Below, in pieces: positions 1-7,456 of a stretch of DNA of 30,130 nt. A program made the position numbers and the translations under genes. Source of the stretch: Candidatus Aerophobota bacterium (GTDB taxonomy: Bacteria > Aerophobota > Aerophobia > Aerophobales > B3-G15); NCBI GenBank assembly GCA_014859225.1, contig JACUUP010000008.1, forward strand, positions 1-30,130, in the 5' to 3' direction. The notes beneath the pieces were generated by a model. It saw nothing but the letters and a program-made list of their open reading frames with translations. It was not told the DNA's origin and did no database searches. The number at the start of each line of letters is the position of its first letter. Positions within the stretch are counted from its first letter, which is position 1.

Positions 1-696
1 TCTTGTCTTATCCAGGTGGTAAAAGATTGCCTGCTGCACTTTTTCTTCCGAGCCTTTTTTAATTGCCCTAAATATATCTTTATGATGGTTTAAAGAAACC
101 TCAGTCACGCCAGGAAGCTGATTAGTCTTTCTTCGACTCTCCAGCATAAGGTCAGTAAGTCCTTTGTGTAAAGCTATTAATATTTCATTTCCCGTGGCAT
201 TTACTATAGCCTGGTGAAAATCCAGGTCACTCTGATTAAAAGCCTCTATATCTTTATTTGTAATAGCTTTTTCTTGAAGCTTCAGACATTCTTCCATTTT
301 TCTAAGGTCCTGTTCTTTAGCTCTTTTAGCAGCAGCTATTCCCATTTGGGTCTCTAAAAAAATTCTAACTTCCATTAATTGTAAAAGAGCGGTTTTTTCC
401 TGGAGAAATTGTCTATCCAAAACTTCAGCCAGCGTGCGCATATAATGGTCCAGGTTTACTCCCGTCACAAATGTCCCCTCTCCCTGACGAGTTGTAACCA
501 GGCCCATAGCAACAAGAGATTGAATGGCTTCTCTTACAGAGCGACGCCCGACATGGAAATGCTTGGCCAGTGCCCCCTCTGAGGGTAGCTTTTCTCCGAG
601 TTTGATTTCACCTTTTAAGATTAGCTTTTTCAGTTGAGCAGCAATCTGCTCGGAAATCTTTGAGACCTTTATTGGTTTTATATCCTTAATATCCAT
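1..696 (-). CDS. FadR/GntR-family transcriptional regulator (3' end cut by window)
   Basis: Reading from the ATG at 696 gives 232 codons with no stop before the window edge, so the C-terminus is missing, probably by only a few residues given the usual 230-240 length. Residues about 10-77 form a GntR winged helix: GEKLPSE, then VGRRSVREAI, then the wing TRQGEGTFV. Residues about 100-232 match the helical FCD effector domain of the FadR subfamily, including the D-x-D-F-H stretch at 157-161, H204/H205 and H227 that usually build its metal/ligand site. Members sense acids or fatty-acid-like ligands; the ligand here cannot be read from sequence. It has its own promoter with a palindrome over the -10 box, which suggests autoregulation. 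Targets may include genes beyond the left edge or the aldehyde oxidoreductase gene upstream, but nothing shows this directly. Confidence 0.9.
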   Translation of the reverse strand, partial: MDIKDIKPIKVSKISEQIAAQLKKLILKGEIKLGEKLPSEGALAKHFHVGRRSVREAIQSLVAMGLVTTRQGEGTFVTGVNLDHYMRTLAEVLDRQFLQEKTALLQLMEVRIFLETQMGIAAAKRAKEQDLRKMEECLKLQEKAITNKDIEAFNQSDLDFHQAIVNATGNEILIALHKGLTDLMLESRRKTNQLPGVTEVSLNHHKDIFRAIKKGSEEKVQQAIFYHLDKTR

Positions 697-764
697 GTGT
701 ATCCAAATCCATATAGAGTCTCGCTTTAAGCCGAGTTTTACGTTCTAAATTCCAATTTACAGTC

Positions 765-790
765 ATATGGCATAGGATATTATGCCATAT
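765..790. promoter_or_regulatory. Palindromic operator, likely for the FadR-type regulator
   Basis: ATATGGCATA (765-774) and TATGCCATAT (781-790) are perfect inverted repeats of 10 bp separated by 6 bp. The site lies 69 bp upstream of the regulator start and covers the whole -10 box and half of the promoter spacer on the minus strand. A dimeric winged-helix regulator bound here would block RNA polymerase. That the neighbouring FadR-type protein is the binder is an inference from position. Confidence 0.7.
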
Positions 791-806
791 CAAAGAGTAA
801 TGTCAA
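779..806 (-). promoter_or_regulatory. Sigma70-type promoter of the FadR-type regulator
   Basis: On the minus strand TTGACA (806-801) is a perfect -35 box, followed after 16 bp by CATAAT (784-779), a five-of-six match to the -10 box. A transcript would begin near 772 and have a leader of about 75 nt before the ATG at 696. The -10 box lies inside the palindrome at 765-790. Confidence 0.7.
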
Positions 807-822
807 GCCTTTAATCTTGACA
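801..822. repeat. Second short inverted repeat over the -35 box
   Basis: TGTCAAG (801-807) and CTTGACA (816-822) are perfect 7-bp inverted repeats with an 8-bp spacer. The left arm is the -35 hexamer of the regulator promoter. This could be a second protein-binding site or chance; it differs in sequence from the 765-790 palindrome. Confidence 0.4.
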
Positions 823-1002
823 GAATTTGATTTAGAAGGCTTGCCTGGATTAAGTCAATGCTTGATTAATGTAAAGTAAATAGTCCAATCACAGGAAAAT
901 CAACGAAAATTTAAATACCCGGATAGAAGAGGATGTGTTGAAACTTAGTTTGGATGAACTGATATTGAGAATATTCAACTCTATTTAAGAATTTTCATAG
1001 CC

Positions 1003-2922
1003 TCACCGGACAGACTTGCCCACCTTTTCCAGCTCATCAATAATCCAGGGAAGGTCAAGGTCAATAAGTTTTGCCTTTGTGGGGATTGATGTTTCAGGGT
1101 CCCAGTTCATTATCTTATAGTAAAGCTTGCGCATAGTTTTTAGTTCATCGGGGTCATACCTTGCTCCTTCGCGGGGACCTGTTTTAATTGGCTCAAAAAT
1201 TCTCTGCGGAAGCCAGTCATCATCGGGGGTAAAGCCTTCCCTTATGTTAAAGGCTCTAAACATATTTATCCTTCTTTCCCCCAGTTTCATTATTTCCCAG
1301 AGACTCATCTCCCAGCCGGTGACTGCAGATGCTATAGCCACAAGGTGAGCCATTGTAAAGGTCCTCACCGGGGCAAAAGCAAGCACACAAAGACAAAGAG
1401 AATCCATAAAACTGAAATGAAACTGAAGGTAGCGAAACATCCTCAATTTCTGGTAGTCCATACCAGTTGTCTTGCATCTCTTTAAAAGACCAAGAGACTT
1501 CATCTGCTCCACAAATATATCAGGAGCATTAAAGTCAAAGTCAGTATCGTGCTCTACCACCACATGGTCTGCTCCAATAGGGGAAACTGCATAGCCAAAA
1601 CCAACCATCCCTTTAACCCTTCCATCATGCATTCCCATCTCCTCGCCTTTTACCTGAATGGCAAATTTTTCTGCACCTTTTCCAAATCTCTCAGCAGCTC
1701 TTTTAGTTCCTTCAGCCAGTATATCACCCATTCCCTCCCGTTTTGCAATTTGCTCCACCATCTTCACCATGGCATCAGCATTACCAAAATTTAATTGTAT
1801 TCCTTTGGTATCTTCCTTAGCTATGATTCCATTTTCATAGCATTCCATAGCAAAGGCAATGGTTGCTCCAGTTGAAATTGTATCAAGCCCATATTTGTTG
1901 CAAAGCTCATTTGCTTTGGCAACAGAAACTAAATCAGATACCCCGCAGTCAGAACCTAAGGCAGCTAAGGTTTCATACTCTGGCCCACCATAAAAAGGGT
2001 CAATCTGATAAGGTTTATCCGCTCCTACCACCCTTTTACATTTAACCGGACAGGCATAACAGCCCTCTCCTTTTTGGAATATGGTCCTGTGCATAGTTTC
2101 AGCAGAGATTCCCTCTGCTCCTTCAAAAAAGCCTGTTTGAAAGTTGCGGGTGGGAAGCTGCCCATCTTTGTTCAGTACCATGAGACCCTCACCCGTCCCA
2201 AGGTCGTGCAGCCCTGCATTGGAGGGATTATCCATAAAATTTTGGCTGAACCACTTTGCCCATTTTATCACTGTATCTTTATCTTGCATTTTTATTTTAT
2301 CATGCCCTCTTACCGCAATAGCTTTAAGATTCTTTGACCCCATTACCGCGCCCATTCCCAAACGTCCATTGGCGTGCTTGCACTCATTTAAAATACAGGC
2401 AAACCTTACAAGTTTTTCCCCGGCTACCCCTATAGCTAAAACCCTGATTTTATCATCTCTTAGCTCTTCTCGAAGGCTTGTTTGAGTCTCCCCCGTAGTT
2501 TTTCCCCAAAGATGGGAAGCTTCTCTTATCTGTGCTTCCCCGTCACTAATCCACAGGTATACCGGCTCGCTTGCTTTACCTTTTACCACAATAGCATCAT
2601 ACCCTGCAAATTTTAATTCAGGTCCCCAGAACCCACCCGCCTGAGAGTCAGCTATAGCTTGGGTTAAAGGAGATTTGCAAACAACAGAATGGCGGGAAAA
2701 CCCGGGAGCAGGAGTCCCGGTCAGGATGCTGGGAGCAAAAACAATGAGAGCCTCCGGATCAAAGGGGTCAACTCCTAACTTCATCTCTCGTAAAAGATAG
2801 TAGGCTCCGAGGACCGCTCCCCCCATGTACGTTCTGTAAAAATAATCATCATGCTCTTCTACTTTAACTTCCTTTGTAGAAAGATTAACCCTTAAAATCT
2901 TACCGTTATATCCGTAAGGCAT
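1003..2922 (-). CDS. aor: Aldehyde ferredoxin oxidoreductase (tungsten/molybdenum pterin enzyme)
   Basis: The 639-residue protein belongs to the AOR family, which oxidises aldehydes to carboxylic acids (or runs in reverse) with ferredoxin as partner, using a bis-pterin tungsten or molybdenum cofactor in the cytoplasm. It starts with the AOR N-terminal domain (MPYGYNGKILRVNLS, residues 1-210). The [4Fe-4S] ligands are visible: C288, C291 and C295 in GCYACPVKCKR, and C512 in DSLCLC, five residues after an Asp as in characterised AORs. The conserved GPEYETLAALGS lies at 312-324. Length is slightly above the Pyrococcus enzyme (605). A strong GGAGAGGAGG site precedes the ATG. The MoaD-like gene 64 bp upstream fits a role in pterin cofactor synthesis. 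The aldehyde substrate and the choice of W versus Mo cannot be told. Confidence 0.95.
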   Translation of the reverse strand: MPYGYNGKILRVNLSTKEVKVEEHDDYFYRTYMGGAVLGAYYLLREMKLGVDPFDPEALIVFAPSILTGTPAPGFSRHSVVCKSPLTQAIADSQAGGFWGPELKFAGYDAIVVKGKASEPVYLWISDGEAQIREASHLWGKTTGETQTSLREELRDDKIRVLAIGVAGEKLVRFACILNECKHANGRLGMGAVMGSKNLKAIAVRGHDKIKMQDKDTVIKWAKWFSQNFMDNPSNAGLHDLGTGEGLMVLNKDGQLPTRNFQTGFFEGAEGISAETMHRTIFQKGEGCYACPVKCKRVVGADKPYQIDPFYGGPEYETLAALGSDCGVSDLVSVAKANELCNKYGLDTISTGATIAFAMECYENGIIAKEDTKGIQLNFGNADAMVKMVEQIAKREGMGDILAEGTKRAAERFGKGAEKFAIQVKGEEMGMHDGRVKGMVGFGYAVSPIGADHVVVEHDTDFDFNAPDIFVEQMKSLGLLKRCKTTGMDYQKLRMFRYLQFHFSFMDSLCLCVLAFAPVRTFTMAHLVAIASAVTGWEMSLWEIMKLGERRINMFRAFNIREGFTPDDDWLPQRIFEPIKTGPREGARYDPDELKTMRKLYYKIMNWDPETSIPTKAKLIDLDLPWIIDELEKVGKSVR

Positions 2923-2986
2923 AGTTTCCTCCTCTCCTTTATATTTCTCATGCCGCAGTAACCTTCTGAGTATAAATTACATTTAT

Positions 2987-3259
2987 TCAGCCACCACTTA
3001 TAGGAGGCATTATACAAATCTCATCCCCATCTTTTACCTTTGCATCTAAACTGCACCAGGTTCCGTTTAAAGCTAAAGTTACAGCAACTCCCCCATCTCT
3101 GGTAAATATTCTTCTTTTAATCTTTTCTCCTCCATACATACCAACTATCTTATCAACTATTCGTTCCACTGTATTATTATCCTCTTCAAGTTCTACCTCA
3201 GCGCTCTGGATACCCGCTACGATACTCAAACTGCCAAGTAATTTTACTATTACTTTCAC
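2987..3259 (-). CDS. MoaD/ThiS-family sulfur carrier protein
   Basis: This 90-residue beta-grasp protein ends in PPISGG, the diglycine tail that is adenylylated and thiocarboxylated in MoaD/ThiS sulfur carriers. MoaD-type carriers hand sulfur to precursor Z to make molybdopterin, the cofactor of the oxidoreductase encoded just downstream, so a dedicated pterin role is likely; MoaD-like genes commonly accompany AOR genes. The start is GTG at 3259, with AGGAAAG about 9-11 nt upstream. The rest of the protein (residues 1-60) shows the expected hydrophobic beta pattern, including VKLLGSL near the N-terminus. ThiS cannot be excluded from sequence alone, but no thiamine genes are nearby. Confidence 0.85.
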   Translation of the reverse strand: MKVIVKLLGSLSIVAGIQSAEVELEEDNNTVERIVDKIVGMYGGEKIKRRIFTRDGGVAVTLALNGTWCSLDAKVKDGDEICIMPPISGG

Positions 3260-3342
3260 AGGTTTTCTTTCCTAAAAGCTAATTTTCTTACCCTTTTTGT
3301 GTGCTAAAGGTCACCACTAAAGAGAAACTCACACATACAGGG

Positions 3343-3825
3343 CTACAGCTTGTACCCGATGTCTCGTAGAAGTTTTTTGCGGGCTTTAATATCATCTTCT
3401 TTTTCTACCCCGCGGGAGGAAAATCCATCAACAACTCCCAAAACAGCCCTCCCCTGGTCTGTTTCGCCAATTATTACCTGGACAGGATTTGCCGTTGCGC
3501 AGAATATAGAACAAACTTCAGGACACATCTTAACCTGATTTAGTAAATTAATGGGAAAAGCATCTTTTAATAAAATTACAAATACATGTCCACAGGATAA
3601 GGCACTTGCATTTTTAATAGCAACTTTTTTAAGCTCATCATCATTTCCCTCAGCTCGAACAAGACAAGGACCTGATGCCTCACAAAAGGCAACTCCAAAC
3701 TTTATCCCGCAAGATGATGTGGCTAAAATCTCGTACAAATCCTCCGCTGTCTTTATAAAATGAGTCTGGCCTAAAATAATATTACAACCCTCGGGAATAT
3801 CCATTTTCACCACCTTAAATTCCAT
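3343..3825 (-). CDS. Adenosine-specific kinase family protein (PF04008)
   Basis: The protein of about 160 residues matches the small family described as adenosine-specific kinase, known mostly from archaea and some anaerobic bacteria. Recognisable stretches are the N-terminal KMDIPEGCNIILGQTHFIKT, the middle PEVCSIFCATANPVQVII and the end GVVDGFSSRGVE with IGYKL at the C-terminus. I place the start at the ATG at 3825 (MEFKVV), because GGGAGGTGAT lies five nt upstream; an in-frame ATG at 3852 lies inside the end of coaX and has no such site. The ribosome site overlaps the coaX stop at 3830-3832, so translation is probably coupled. Physiological role is uncertain; nucleoside phosphorylation is known only from family annotation. 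Confidence 0.85.
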   Translation of the reverse strand: MEFKVVKMDIPEGCNIILGQTHFIKTAEDLYEILATSSCGIKFGVAFCEASGPCLVRAEGNDDELKKVAIKNASALSCGHVFVILLKDAFPINLLNQVKMCPEVCSIFCATANPVQVIIGETDQGRAVLGVVDGFSSRGVEKEDDIKARKKLLRDIGYKL

Positions 3826-3829
3826 CCTA

Positions 3830-4603
3830 TCACCTCCCGTTATGTTTTCCACCCCTCAGGGCAATGAAGTTTAAGCCCTGCAAGGTTAAATTAGGGTTAA
3901 CCTCTTTAATCTTCTCACACTCCAGGCTAATAACCCTTCCCCAGCCTCCGGTGGCAATAACATTAATTTCCTGACCTATTTCCTTTTCTATTCTGTCAAG
4001 TATCTCCCTGACCATCCCTACACTGGTATAAAATATTCCCGAGATTAGATTAGCAGTGGTATTTTTCCCGATAACACGGTCAGGTTTCTTAAACTCTACG
4101 GGAAAGAGCCGCTCTGCCCTCTGCCATAGACTTTCAGAGGCAACACGAATACCCGGAGCAATAACTCCACCTACATACTCTCCTCTTTCAGAAATAACAT
4201 CAAAAGTGGTAGCGGTACCAAAATCAACAACTACTGCTGGCATCTTATACATACTTTTAACAGCAACAGCATTAGCTATCCTATCAGCTCCCACCTCCTC
4301 TGGATTATCACAAAGAATAGGAATACCAGCTATCTTGTGAGTGAGCTCCAGCGGGGAAACTCTAAAATATCTGGGCATAGCTTTTCTTATAGGAACAAGA
4401 GCACTTTGAGCTACAGAAGAAATTACTACTATATCTATGCAGGTTTTCTCTGGCGATATCTCTAACCAGTTTTTCAATAAGATACCCCACTCATCAGATT
4501 CTTTATCAGGATGGGTGGAAAAGGTGCCTCTCAGGAGCATCTTCTCTTTTTTAAAAAGTCCTGTTTTTATGATGGTGTTACCAATATCTATAACCAGATT
4601 CAT
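3830..4603 (-). CDS. coaX: Type III pantothenate kinase
   Basis: CoaX phosphorylates pantothenate with ATP in the first step of coenzyme A synthesis; it belongs to the ASKHA fold and needs a monovalent cation. The phosphate-1 motif DIGNTIIKTG is at residues 6-15, followed by the family motifs GADRIANAVA, VVDFGTATTFDV and GGVIAPG. The length of 257 residues is normal. The start at 4603 overlaps the last 26 bp of the biotin ligase gene, and the stop overlaps the ribosome site of the next gene, so the three are one transcription unit. Clustering of birA and coaX is common in bacteria. Confidence 0.95.
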   Translation of the reverse strand: MNLVIDIGNTIIKTGLFKKEKMLLRGTFSTHPDKESDEWGILLKNWLEISPEKTCIDIVVISSVAQSALVPIRKAMPRYFRVSPLELTHKIAGIPILCDNPEEVGADRIANAVAVKSMYKMPAVVVDFGTATTFDVISERGEYVGGVIAPGIRVASESLWQRAERLFPVEFKKPDRVIGKNTTANLISGIFYTSVGMVREILDRIEKEIGQEINVIATGGWGRVISLECEKIKEVNPNLTLQGLNFIALRGGKHNGR

Positions 4604-5240
4604 GGATACCTGCTCCCTGGGGAATAAATTCTTTAGCTTTATCCATAAAGGAAAGGGAATCTACCTGTGAGAGAGCGTAAAGACCTTCCAGTTCCTCAAG
4701 AAAAAGGTCCAAAAAGTACAAGGGAGATGTAAGTCTGTGGGTCTCCAGCAAAAGTGAGGTAGACAAATCTTGAAGTGAGGCGGGAAAACTTTCAACATTT
4801 AGATTCACCCCCACCCCCAGAATAGCAAATTTTACCTGTCTCTCCTCAATTTTTATCGTACACATAACTCCCCCAACTTTCTTTTCCCTGATTAAAATAT
4901 CGTTTGGTAAGCTAATACAGGCAGGTAAACAGGTGAGCTTTTTAATTGTCCTGACAACTGCTGTTGCTCCCATTAAAGGATACATAGAGGTATTATTTAA
5001 CAGAAAATTGGGACGCAAGATGAGGGAAAACCAGAGTCCCCCGCAAGGTGAAAACCATTCTCTCCCTGTGCGTCCTTCTCCCTTAAACTGTTCATCCGCT
5101 AAAACTACAGTTCCCTCCTTTCCACCCTTCTCAGCAAGGGAAAAGGCTAATTTGTTTGTAGAGCCAACACGAGCAAAATGATATACTGTTTTGTCAAATA
5201 CCCTACCTTTAGTTTCTCTTGTTTGTAAGTTATATCTCAT
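4578..5240 (-). CDS. birA: Biotin--[acetyl-CoA-carboxylase] ligase, catalytic domain only
   Basis: The enzyme activates biotin with ATP to biotinyl-AMP and transfers it to the lysine of biotin carrier domains. Visible motifs: STN at 27-29, the biotinyl-AMP loop KGEGRTGR at 53-60 (GRGRRG-like), LPNDI at 111-115 (usually KWPNDI), KKVGGV at 120-125 with the catalytic-region lysine, and LGVGVNLN at 141-148. There is no N-terminal winged helix, so it is unlikely to act as a repressor. At 220 residues it also stops short of the usual C-terminal SH3-like domain: after KEFIPQGAG only nine residues remain, and coaX begins inside this end. It starts with an ATGA overlap with the ribF stop. Confidence 0.9.
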   Translation of the reverse strand: MRYNLQTRETKGRVFDKTVYHFARVGSTNKLAFSLAEKGGKEGTVVLADEQFKGEGRTGREWFSPCGGLWFSLILRPNFLLNNTSMYPLMGATAVVRTIKKLTCLPACISLPNDILIREKKVGGVMCTIKIEERQVKFAILGVGVNLNVESFPASLQDLSTSLLLETHRLTSPLYFLDLFLEELEGLYALSQVDSLSFMDKAKEFIPQGAGIHESGYRYW

Positions 5241-6184
5241 TGGTATATAGCCTTCTCTAATAAGCCACTACTATTTAGTATCTGTTCTGCTTTTTCTTTG
5301 TCCCTTTCCAATTGTTGGGAAAGATGTGCAGGAGATGGGAAAAAAACTATATCTCTTATCTTTTCTACAAGATAAACCTTTAACATCTTCTCGTAAAGTT
5401 GATTGTTAAAATTTATTATATGGACTTCAACCCCGCAAGTTAAATCGCCAAAAGTAGGTCTTGCACCAATATTTATCAGAGCTTTGTGGTTTTTTCCTCC
5501 CAATTCCACATAACCGACATAAACCCCACCTGGAGGAAGTAATTTCTCGGGATGGGACTCAATATTTGCGGTAGGATAACCAATCTCACGACCTTTTCCC
5601 CTCCCACAAGTTACCTTACCCATAAGGGTGGGGTAGTGCCCCAAACCCCGGGCAACCTTCTGTATCTTTCCCTCCTCTAACCACCTTCTAAGTAAAGAGC
5701 TGCTGACCTTTTCCCTCTTAAATTTAACATAAGGAATAACCCTGAGTCTGTAACCAAATTTAGATTGTTTTTTGTATAAAAAACTAATATTTCCTTCTTT
5801 CCTGCGACCAAAATTAAATCCTTCTCCCACCAGAATCTCATGAATGTAGAAAATCTCACTTAACTTTTGTAAAAACTGTTCGGGAGAAAGACTTGCAAAG
5901 CGGGAATTGAAAGTGAAAACCTGAATTAAATCAACCCCCAGGCTCTGGAAAATTTCCTCTTTTTCCTCCCAGGAAGTTAAAAATTTCATCGGCCTACCAG
6001 AAAAGAATTCATTTGGATGGCAATGGAAACTAACGATGCAGCTTTGAAGATTGTTTAGTCTGGCTCCTTCTACAACATCCTTTATAATTTTTTTATGTCC
6101 CCGATGAACCCCATCAAAAAATCCTATTGTTAAGCAAACAGCTGATTTTTCCCCTGAATTAGAAAAATCTTTTCTGATTATCAT
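5237..6184 (-). CDS. ribF: Bifunctional riboflavin kinase / FAD synthetase
   Basis: RibF converts riboflavin to FMN and then FAD. The N-terminal nucleotidyltransferase half shows TIGFFDGVHRGHKKII (HxGH-type ATP site, residues 20-35) and GFNFGRRKEG; the C-terminal kinase half shows GYPTANI and PPGGVYVGYVELGG. Length (315) is standard. It starts 2 bp after the truB stop and its own stop overlaps the birA start as ATGA. The truB-ribF pairing is the usual bacterial arrangement. FAD made here would serve the Etf and acyl-CoA dehydrogenase flavoproteins encoded in this window, though that is only a general link. Confidence 0.95.
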   Translation of the reverse strand: MIIRKDFSNSGEKSAVCLTIGFFDGVHRGHKKIIKDVVEGARLNNLQSCIVSFHCHPNEFFSGRPMKFLTSWEEKEEIFQSLGVDLIQVFTFNSRFASLSPEQFLQKLSEIFYIHEILVGEGFNFGRRKEGNISFLYKKQSKFGYRLRVIPYVKFKREKVSSSLLRRWLEEGKIQKVARGLGHYPTLMGKVTCGRGKGREIGYPTANIESHPEKLLPPGGVYVGYVELGGKNHKALINIGARPTFGDLTCGVEVHIINFNNQLYEKMLKVYLVEKIRDIVFFPSPAHLSQQLERDKEKAEQILNSSGLLEKAIYQ

Positions 6185-6186
6185 TG

Positions 6187-7116
6187 CTAAGCAAGCACCC
6201 TTAGATATTTAAATCCTACCTTATCTTTCATGAAGTGAGAGCCACTTTGCAAAGCCACGCCCACAGCAAGAAGTTCATCTCCTTCTGAACAAAATCTCAC
6301 TCTATCACCTTTTTCAAGGTTAGAAGGAAGATGCGCGATATGAGATATATAAAGAGGTCTACCCCATTTTATCAGTTTTTCTGCTTCTTTTTTAACTAAG
6401 ATTTTAGGAAAATCGGGTAGAGTTTTTGCTGGAGAAAAAAGCAGTTTACCAAGTTCACTCCTCTCCACTACTTGCTCAATTTCTTTTAAATCTCTGGCTT
6501 CTGTTAATAAAAAAGGACCCACCCTCGTTCTCCAGAGGAAGGCTTGATAAGCCCCGTATCCTGAGGATTCACCAATATCATGACAAAGACTTCTAACATA
6601 AGTTCCCTTGGAGCAACGAAGTTCAAAGCTGGCTTCAGGATGGATGCCGGGGGAAAATTGAGTTAACTTTAACTCGTAAATATAAACAGGGCGGGGTGAG
6701 ATTTTTATCTTCTGACCTTTTCTTGCTATATTATAAAGACGCTCACCCTGCCAGTGAATAGCTGAGTACATGGGAGGAGTTTGAGATACTCTGCCTTGAA
6801 ACCTGCAAAAAATAGCTCTCACCTCATGCTCAGTCAAGGATGAGGCATCTTTTTCTTCTATAACTTCCCCTTCCTCATCAAAACTTGCAGTGGTAATTCC
6901 AAATATTATTTTTCCTTGATAAGTCTTATCAAGCTCCTGAAGAAAAGGTGTCAATTTAGTTGCCCTACCCATGCAAACAAGAAGAAGACCCTGTGCTGCA
7001 GGGTCTAAAGTTCCGGTGTGCCCCACCTTCTTTTCCCCGGTAAGATTTCTCACCTTTTTCACCACTTCATGAGAGGTTATTCCTGCGGGCTTATTTACCA
7101 AAAGCAAACCATCCAT
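6187..7116 (-). CDS. truB: tRNA pseudouridine(55) synthase
   Basis: TruB makes the pseudouridine of the T loop in nearly all tRNAs. The catalytic motif GHTGTLDPAAQGLL contains the nucleophile Asp38. Other family blocks are the N-terminal GLLLVNKPAGITSHEVV and the middle SCSKGTYVRSL-like stretch (here CSKGTYVRSLCHDIG). Residues about 245-309 form the PUA-like C-terminal domain (GDRVRF, LLAVGVAL). Length of 309 is normal. It lies 12 bp after the DUF503 gene and 2 bp before ribF. Confidence 0.96.
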   Translation of the reverse strand: MDGLLLVNKPAGITSHEVVKKVRNLTGEKKVGHTGTLDPAAQGLLLVCMGRATKLTPFLQELDKTYQGKIIFGITTASFDEEGEVIEEKDASSLTEHEVRAIFCRFQGRVSQTPPMYSAIHWQGERLYNIARKGQKIKISPRPVYIYELKLTQFSPGIHPEASFELRCSKGTYVRSLCHDIGESSGYGAYQAFLWRTRVGPFLLTEARDLKEIEQVVERSELGKLLFSPAKTLPDFPKILVKKEAEKLIKWGRPLYISHIAHLPSNLEKGDRVRFCSEGDELLAVGVALQSGSHFMKDKVGFKYLRVLA

Positions 7117-7128
7117 TTGTGAATCCTT

Positions 7129-7410
7129 TTACAAAATCTCTTTTTTGAAGTCAATTATAAAAAATTCCCGTTCTCTCTCTAAAAACTCCAGAATCTTATC
7201 CAGAACTTTATTGGAATAATTGGTATCCGGGGAAAGAAATGCTATTCCAAGTTTTGTCCTTTGCCACAAGGAATAGTCTCCAATCTCAGCTATAGAAACA
7301 TTAAATTTATTATGTATACGGGAAATTAAACTCTTAATAATCCTGCGCTTATCTTTTAGAGAATTGGAAGAGAATAAGCGAAGATAAATTTCTAAGACGC
7401 CGATGATCAT
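7129..7410 (-). CDS. DUF503 (YlxP-like) small protein
   Basis: The 93-residue protein begins MIIGVLEIYLRL and carries SLKDKRRIIKSL and FNVSIAEIGDYSLWQR, which are the diagnostic stretches of the DUF503 family (PF04456). Its members sit next to infB and rbfA in many bacteria. Biochemical function is unknown to me; the position suggests a link to ribosome assembly or translation. The ATG at 7410 lacks a clear ribosome site, so translation may depend on the upstream infB transcript context; the gap from infB is 46 bp. In this cluster it is followed directly by truB, with no rbfA between. Confidence 0.88.
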   Translation of the reverse strand: MIIGVLEIYLRLFSSNSLKDKRRIIKSLISRIHNKFNVSIAEIGDYSLWQRTKLGIAFLSPDTNYSNKVLDKILEFLEREREFFIIDFKKEIL

Positions 7411-7456
7411 TTAAACGAATGACAAGCACAACGCCTGTCCTACTGATAGCTTATTT

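Larger units (their letters stand above)
697..1002. other. Intergenic region between aldehyde oxidoreductase and regulator
   Basis: This 306-bp non-coding stretch holds the regulator's promoter, its palindrome and the second inverted repeat in its left half (697-822). The right half, 823-1002, is AT-rich and contains no coding frame. I see no G+C-rich hairpin with a T-run that would clearly terminate transcription from the aldehyde oxidoreductase gene, so read-through into the regulator remains possible. Confidence 0.6.

Noticed and set aside
3298-3335. TGTGTG/CACACA inverted repeat between the MoaD-like and kinase genes
   Set aside because: Six-base arms with a 26-base loop are expected by chance and nothing else supports function.
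3826-3852. Adenosine-specific kinase start at the ATG at 3852
   Set aside because: It lies inside coaX without a ribosome site, whereas GGGAGGTGAT precedes the ATG at 3825 and MEFKVV is the family-like N-terminus.
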